NCBI GenBank assembly: GCA_026120185.1
Contig: JANUWF010001161.1
Coordinates: 2,056,001 to 2,120,000, forward strand
Direction of reading: 5' to 3'
Source of the DNA: Voacanga thouarsii
Taxonomy: Eukaryota > Streptophyta > Magnoliopsida > Gentianales > Apocynaceae
Length of the DNA stretch: 64,000 nucleotides
Shown: positions 58,185-64,000 of the stretch, piece after piece
Position numbering within the stretch: the first letter of the stretch is position 1
Layout: the number at the start of each line of letters is the position of its first letter
Program-made: the position numbers and the translations under genes
The notes under the pieces: model-generated
The model's database searches: none
What the model was told of the DNA's origin: nothing
What the model saw: only the letters and a program-made list of their open reading frames with translations

Positions 58185-59836
58185 TCTTGTTGCTTGAAGA
58201 AAATTGAGAGAGAGAGAGGAGAAGCTGCCGATTTTTCTGAGGAGTTGTGGCTGTTGAAATTCTGTAGGGTTTAGGGAGTGACTTCTCTGATTTGGAAGGG
58301 AAAGGAAAGACTAATTGTTACAATCCTTGAAGAATATTTTTAGGAAGAGAATTTGGAAACTAGATATTCTAAGAATATCTTGATTTTTCTGGACAGCTTT
58401 GAAGTCTCCTATGGCCGACTGGATTGTGTTGTTTTCTGGGGAATTAAAGCTGGTTAAAGAAGGCTTGTGATGGCCGAAACTAGGGTGCACAATGGTCGAG
58501 AAGTTGTCTGATCAATTGAGCAAAATTTTATGGAAAGTTGTTAAATAAGATGGCTGAAATTTTGGAAAGTAATCAAGCTAAATTGCAGGGATTTGGTTGA
58601 GAGATTTTCGGTCAGCCATGGAGGGAAGATCGTGCAGAAGCTTCAGGGAACAATGGAGCTCTATTAATGGAGGTTTAAGGGAGGTTTTGACAGAAGTAGG
58701 TTGGGGTTTTCGGTTGAAACAAAATAGGAAACAAGCTGGACAGAAATTCTGCTCAGGAATTTCGCTGAACAGTAGCTTTCTGGCAGAATTTTCGTCTGCC
58801 ATTTCCAGCAGATTTGCAGCGAGTTTTGAAGGGGATTTCAGGGGTATTCAAGGCTGGTTTCCAGCCTTCTTTATGGAGGAAAAACATGGCTAAGGTGCTG
58901 CACAAAATCTGGGAGAAAACAGCTTGATTTGGAGCTCACAAAGCTGATTTTCGTACAAGAATTTTTCCTGTTTTACTCCAACTTGTTCAGTCTGAATTTG
59001 GGCAAGAAACTTTCAGGTTTCAACTGATCCTAAAGACCATTTTTCTGGTAGTATTTGGGAGGAAATGTGAGCTAGAATTTTCGACCTTTTGAAGGTACAA
59101 CAAGCTGGAAAATTTCTGCTCATTTCAAGAAGATAGATGAACTAGGTTAGAGGAAAAATTTCAGCAAGCTTTCAAGAGGGATTTTCCCCTTGAATTTTTC
59201 CAACAAATCATTAACATTTTCCAAACCATGAGAAGCCTTTTAGTAGGACATTTTGATCCTAAAAGACCTTAGTCCTCTACTGAATTTTCTAGCAAGGAAA
59301 AGGATAGAACACCTTGATCAAACTAAGGAGTTGGAAATTAAGAAAAGCTAAAGATCAAGGGAGAATGAATTCCCTTTAGGCATTTCGCAAAAACCAAAAG
59401 AGTGAAGTGAGAATTCTCCTAACATGTCTCTCCTAGGACATCAACACCACATTGATCTAGGCCCTCATGGCCGAAACCATCCTTTTCCAAGCAAAATAAA
59501 ATTTACTCAAGCTAAAGCCTCTATGATGGACTTTGAACCTTAGACCTCAAGAATTAATTCCAAGGCTCTTACCACTAAACCACAACAACCCTTGTTGCTA
59601 TTTCTACTAGAAAAATTATTCCCTATTCAATCCACAAGCTATCTCCTTATTTTCACCTCGGGCAAAAATTACCATTTTGTCCCTCTCACACATCACTCAC
59701 CGACAAGGCTTCAAGATAATAAAAATCAAATTCAAAGCACATAGAAATCATATGAAAACATATTTAATCATGAAATAAAGCATGATATGCATCCCAACCC
59801 CCTTACTCTAAAGTTGGTCTTGACTGGGGTTTCACA

Positions 59837-59849
59837 TCCTCCCCTCCTT
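59837..59849 (-). other. Polypurine tract of Del/Tekay-like element
   Basis: The minus strand reads AAGGAGGGGAGGA next to the LTR start at 59836. Confidence 0.9.
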
Positions 59850-59859
59850 AGGAGAATTT

Positions 59860-59975
59860 CGTCCCGAAATTCAAGCATACCTCTATTTCAGCTCGGGATA
59901 CTTCCGCTTAACCCATTCTTCCGATTCCCATGTGGCATCCTACGTGCCATGGTGCTCCTATTGAATCTTAACCAT
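59860..59975 (-). pseudogene. Integrase C-terminal chromodomain
   Basis: After IPMVKIQ the minus strand reads a stop in place of the usual Trp, then EHHGT, another stop, and DATWESEEWVKRKYPEL. This is the chromodomain that guides insertion of chromoviruses to marked chromatin, broken at two codons. Confidence 0.8.
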
Positions 59976-61300
59976 TGGTATCTGCTTATTCCGGAGGGTT
60001 TTGACACAGCGGTCCAATATCCGAACAGGCTTTAACTCTGGCTGCAACACCAACGGTTCCTCATTCAACACGTGACCGGGATCCGCATTATAATTCTTCA
60101 ACTGTGACACATGGAACACGTCATGGATACCCGTCAACCCATCCGGTAGGTCCAACCGGTACGCTACTGGTCCGATTCTTTCCTTAATCAAAAACGGTCC
60201 CAAATACCTCGGATTCAATTTTCCACCCTTCGGATGCTTCACAATCCCCCGGTTGGGTGATAGCTTCAGAAACACACGGTGCCCGACTTGAAATTCCAAT
60301 TCCCTCCTCTGGTGGTCCGCATAACTCTTTTGCCGGCTCTGAGCCGCCTTTAACCTTTCCCGAATCAACATTTCTTGGACACAAACCTCTCCGGTTTTGC
60401 GCACGTGTCCATCTTTCGTCCAACTCCAATACAACGGTACTTGACACTTGCGCCCATACAAAGCCTCGTAAGGTGCCATCCCGATCGAGGCCTGATAGCT
60501 GTTGTTATAAGATAATTCCGCGTAAGGTACGCATTCTATCCACTTGTCCCCAAAATCCAAAACACAGGCCCTCAACATATCTTCTAATATTTGGATTACT
60601 CTTTCTAACTGCCCATCAGTCTGCGGATGCGCCGTCGTACTGAACTTCAAATTCGATCCCATTGCTTCCTGGAACTTTCCCCAAAAACGAGAAGTAAACC
60701 TCGGGTCTCGGTCTGACACTATGCTCGAAGGTACTCCATGGAGTCGGACTATTTCTCGAACATATGTCTGAGCCAGCTTCTCCATGGAGTCCCTTACATT
60801 TACCGGGATAAAGTGGGCCGACTAGGTCAGTCGATCCACTACTACCCATATGGAGTCCTTCTGAGTCTTTGACATAGGGAGTCCGGTGACGAAATCCATA
60901 GTCACCTCCTCCCACTTCCATTCCGGCACTGGCAATGGCTGCAATAGTCCCGCTGACTTCTTATGCTCCGCTTTAACATTCTGGCAGGTGAGACAGGTCG
61001 ATACGTACTTGACCACATCTCGCTTCATTCCAGGCCACAAGTATGCTCTCTTCAAATCTTGATACATCTTGACCTCTCCCGGATGAATTGCGTACTTGCT
61101 CTTATGTGCCTCTTCGAAAATTCTGACCCTTAGTTGTTGCTCCCTGGGTACACACAATCGATCTCTGAAATGGAAAACTCCTACCTCGTTCTGACGGAAT
61201 TCGCTGTTCGGTCGCTTAAGCTCCTTATCCTTAAAAATTTGAAACTCGGCGTTGCTTCGCTGAGCTTCCACTATTTCTTGCTTCAAGTCCGGCACCAACT
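59976..61300 (-). pseudogene. Gypsy integrase
   Basis: An HHCC zinc finger ([13 protein letters not shown], then [13 protein letters not shown], about 61110-60960) is followed by the core with MDFVTGLP (first Asp), SDRDPRFTSRFW (second Asp) and TDGQLERVIQILEDMLR (Glu). A GPY/F-type module follows (RYLGPFLIKERIGPVAYRL, about 60210-60150). One stop after VVVDRLT (about 60823) splits it into 60822-61559 and 59958-60785. Otherwise it is of full length and clean. Confidence 0.92.
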
Positions 61301-61860
61301 TCAAGTTGCTGATAACAATCGTTTTGTCTCGCACTTCCGTCCTTCTGTCCAATACGTCCTGAACTACTTGCATTTCTTGCACCTTCAGCCTAGCCATCCC
61401 AACTTTTCTGCTTAGGGCGTTTGCCACCACGTTAGCCTTCCCGGGATAGTAGTTGATCGGGCAACGGTATTCTTCCAAGAATTCCATCCACCTTCGTTGC
61501 CTCAAGTTCAAATCCTTCTGAGTGAAGATATACTTCAGGCTCTTATGGTCGGTGAACACCTCGTACTCGGCTCCTTACAAGTAGTGTCACCATTTCTTTA
61601 GGGCGAACACTATAGCCGCCAGCTCCAAGTCATGAGTAGGGTAGTTCACTTCATGCGGTCGCAACTTCCGTGATGCATAGGCAATCACTTTTCGGTCTTG
61701 CATCAACACCGCTCCCAGTCCCTCTTTCGAAGCGTCGGTGTACAGTGCATAAGATTTGCCTTCCTCTGGTAGACTCAATACTGGTGCTGTCATCAGTCGC
61801 TTCTTTCGTTCTTGGAAGCTTTTCTCGCATTTCTCGTCCCACACAAACGTAACATCCTTT
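61301..61860 (-). pseudogene. Gypsy RNase H
   Basis: [17 protein letters not shown], then [13 protein letters not shown] and [18 protein letters not shown]. After two stops at about 61575-61587 it resumes with [20 protein letters not shown] and [11 protein letters not shown]. The catalytic Asp, Glu and Asp positions are present. It degrades the RNA template after RT. Confidence 0.9.
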
Positions 61861-62807
61861 CTCAACAAACGGGTCATTGGCGATGCGAGTGTCAAGAATC
61901 CCTTGATAAACCTTCGATAGTATCCCGCCAAACCCAAGAAACTCTGGATCTCGGTAATATTCTCCGACTGCTTCCAGTCTGATACCGCTTCCACCTTGGT
62001 CAGATCTACCTTAATTCCCTCCTTAGTCACCACATGACCAAGGAATGCCACACTGTCCAACCAGAATTCGCACTTGCTGAACTTCGCGTACAGCTTGTGC
62101 TTCCTCAATTTTTCCAACACGAGCCTTAGATGCTCCGCATGCTCCTCCGGACTCTTGGAGTAGATCAAAATATCGTCGATGAATACTACTACAAACTTGT
62201 CCAGGTAAGGCCGGAATACTCGGTGCATCAGGTCCATGAATACTGCTGGAGCGTTAGTCACCCCGAACGGCATTACTACGAACTCGTAATGCCCATATCG
62301 GGTGTTCAAGGCTGTCTTAGGGACATCTTCCTCTCTTATCTACACTTGGTAATATTCTTGTCTCAGATCCAACTTAGAATAGCAACTGGATCCTTGCAAC
62401 TGATCAAATAGCTCGTCAATCAACGGAAGAGGGTACTTGTTCTTAATCGTCAAATTGTTCAGCCCTCGGTAGTCAATGCACAGCCTCAAGGTCCCGTCCT
62501 TCTTTTTTACAAATAGCACAGGCGCTCCCCAGGGCGATGTGCTTGGTCTAATATAGCATTGGCCAACGAGCTCCTCTAGTTGCTCTTTCAACTCTGCCGG
62601 CACCATCCGGTACGGAGTCCGCGATACTGGTTCCACTCCGGGAACTAAGTCGATAGTGAACTCCACTTCTCGACTAGGAGGTAGAGAATCAAGCTCCGCT
62701 GGAAATACATCGGGAAAATCCTTCACTACTTCCGTGTCCTCCAGAGTACACTGGTCCTTAGGCTTGTTCATCACGTAAGCCAGATAACCTTTACAACCTT
62801 GCCTCAA
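61861..62807 (-). pseudogene. Gypsy reverse transcriptase
   Basis: [52 protein letters not shown], a stop (CAG to TAG, about 62339), then [20 protein letters not shown] and the catalytic [11 protein letters not shown], then [16 protein letters not shown]. The polymerase signature is intact; only the stop between palm blocks breaks it. Confidence 0.93.
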
Positions 62808-63400
62808 TAATTTTCAGGCCTTAGCCCCTGCAATCAAGTACTTCAACTCTTTCACCCTTTTTCCATTAAATTCTAACACATCACAACCCGGTTTGACAAA
62901 CTGAACTGACTTATTTTTTGCAGTCTACCCTAGCCCCATGTTTGGCTAACCAGTCCATCCCCAAAATTAAGTCATAGTCTTTAATGTCCAACACAATCAA
63001 ATCTCCCTCCAGATTTTCTCTCCCCACCTTAACCTTACAATCCCTCACATACTGATCCGCTTGCACCATCTTCCCCAAAGGGCTGCTTACTTCTAAAATG
63101 AAAGGTAGCTCCACTCCATCCCAACCCAAATGACATGCACACAACTTGTTTATATAGGAATGAGTAGAGCCAGGGTCAATCAAAGCATTAACGGATCGTC
63201 CTTGAATAGTGAACGTACCTTCCACCACCGCGGCATCGGCCCCAACTTCCTCTCTGTTGAGAGCGAATACCTTGGCCTTCACTTGTGGCTTCGGCGCTCC
63301 ACCTCCGGCTGCTCCCATGGCGTTGGCCCGGTTAGGTCCCGGGTTCTGAGCCGGGTTTCCCTGCCCGACTCGGTGCAGCTTAGGGCAGGTATTCCTCAGG
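62808..63400 (-). pseudogene. Gypsy protease and linker
   Basis: NALIDPGSTHSYI (near 63180) is the retropepsin active site in the D-P-G form, with ILGMDWLAKHGARVDC downstream (about 62920-62965). Just after this the frame breaks by one base (about 62913), and near 62815 a Trp codon has become TGA before the RT frame starts. Confidence 0.85.
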
Positions 63401-64000
63401 TGGTTCGGGTCACCACAGTGGTAGCACTTCCTATCTCTTCCCTTGGACCAGTAATTCCTCTCGGTGTGGCCTTTCCTTCCACACTTCCTGCAGGACGGGA
63501 GGTTCGATGCAGGTCCAGCCGGTGCTGTCCGGGCTTGCTTTTCCCGGTTCTGCCAGAGAAGATTTGCAGGGCGCTTGTGGGATTGCTGCCTCAGAAAGTG
63601 TCCCTGTGGTTGTCTCGGTGGTTGGAAGGGCTTGGTCGCCATCCTACTGCGGTCTTTATTCTCTGTGCGAGTAGCAGCGTCCACCGCCCCCGAGTAAGTT
63701 GTCGGTGGAGCAGGTGCTAAAGCTCTCCTCAGCTCCGGTCTTAGCCCCTTGACGAACTGCCTCGTCCGGTTCTGCTCGGTGTCGACCAGTCTTCGGCAGT
63801 ATTTCGACAACTGCATGAATCGGGCCGCGTATTGAGCCACAGACATGCTCCCCTACCTCAGATTCTGAAATTCGTCCTCCCGTTTCTCTACAATCTACTG
63901 AGGGATGTACTCCGCCCTAAAAGATTCAACGAAGTTGGACCACGTCCATTCTTGCTCATCCATTACCCAGCCTTCTTGGACCCGCTACCACCACGCCCGA
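63401..64000 (-). pseudogene. Gypsy gag, C-terminal part, runs off window
   Basis: Two zinc knuckles: CRKCGRKGHTERNY, where the last Cys is Tyr, and CYHCGDPNHLRNTC, which is complete (63405-63500). Before them is the retrotransposon gag domain end, EKREDEFQNLR then a stop, and MSVAQYAARFMQLSKYCRR (63846-63780). Another stop lies near 63897. The start is beyond the window. Confidence 0.88.

Larger units (their letters stand above)
55540..59836 (-). repeat. Del/Tekay-like 3' LTR (4.3 kb)
   Basis: On the minus strand it starts TGTGAAACCCC and ends GGGGGTTTTACA. It belongs to the same family as the solo LTR at 6421-10706. Microsatellites lie at 57846-57872 (GA) and 58156-58184 (GT). The small frames within it are not genes. 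Confidence 0.92.
55540..64000 (-). mobile_element. Ty3/gypsy chromovirus (Del/Tekay-like), 3' part, runs off window
   Basis: Read on the minus strand from 64000: gag, protease, RT, RNase H, integrase, chromodomain, polypurine tract and a 4297-bp 3' LTR. The RT-before-integrase order, the chromodomain and the TGTGAAACCCC LTR following AAGGAGGGGAGGA are marks of this lineage. Much higher GC than the surroundings. Several stops and one frameshift make it non-functional, but domain sequences are well kept, so it is probably among the younger insertions here. It sits in the minus-strand LTR at 53871-55539; the left flank is AATAA (55535-55539). Confidence 0.93.

Noticed and set aside
58597..58893. 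Plus-strand 98-codon frame
   Set aside because: It lies inside the 4.3-kb gypsy LTR and is non-coding in the related solo LTR.
60257..60643. Plus-strand 128-codon frame
   Set aside because: It is antisense to the clearly recognisable gypsy integrase on the minus strand.
63130..63720. Plus-strand 196-codon frame
   Set aside because: It is antisense to gypsy gag/protease. The length reflects the high GC of that element.

Overview
The window looks like nuclear DNA of a flowering plant: about two-thirds A+T, many microsatellites, and plant-type transposable elements. These are a CACTA (En/Spm) DNA transposon with TNP2, DUF4218 and DUF4216 domains, a Sirevirus-like Ty1/copia element, a chromodomain Ty3/gypsy element of the Del/Tekay type, and an old endogenous pararetrovirus (Caulimoviridae-like). 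I find no intact host gene, rRNA, tRNA or CRISPR array. Every coding region I recognise belongs to a mobile element and carries stops or frameshifts. Most long open frames are shadows of these, of LTRs or of microsatellites.

Layout: (1) 1-1.4 kb is unassigned AT-rich DNA. (2) Minus-strand pararetroviral sequence is the oldest layer and survives as three pieces (about 1400-4678, 34827-35212 and 53651-53870). (3) Between the first two pieces sits a CACTA transposon at 4679-34823, with TIRs starting CACTACTAG and a TTA target duplication. It carries long subterminal TTGGTAA-type arrays, a roughly 152-bp tandem array, a broken transposase gene (15375-18996) and a broken second gene (28295 to about 33850). 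Five solo LTRs have landed in it, each with its own 5-bp target duplication. (4) Between the second and third pieces sits a Ty3/gypsy composite at 35213-53650 with a CATAA duplication. Its left end is an inverted copy of its own 3' end. Its 3' LTR is split by a 2-kb gypsy-like insertion (39820-41846, GCGCT duplication) and by a complete 11.2-kb copia element (42125-53295, GGGTT duplication, two 1.32-kb LTRs). (5) At the right, the virus piece ends in a minus-strand LTR (53871-55539). That LTR is itself interrupted by a Del/Tekay-like element whose 4.3-kb 3' LTR and pol/gag run off the window at 64000.

The window is therefore a nest of insertions at least four levels deep. The boundaries come from target duplications and TG...CA or CACTA ends. 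They are checked independently by reading frames or repeat phase that resume on the far side of the insert: pararetroviral RT to RNase H, the CACTA second gene across two solo LTRs, and the 152-bp array across another. The elements do not form a pathway; what connects them is the order of insertion.
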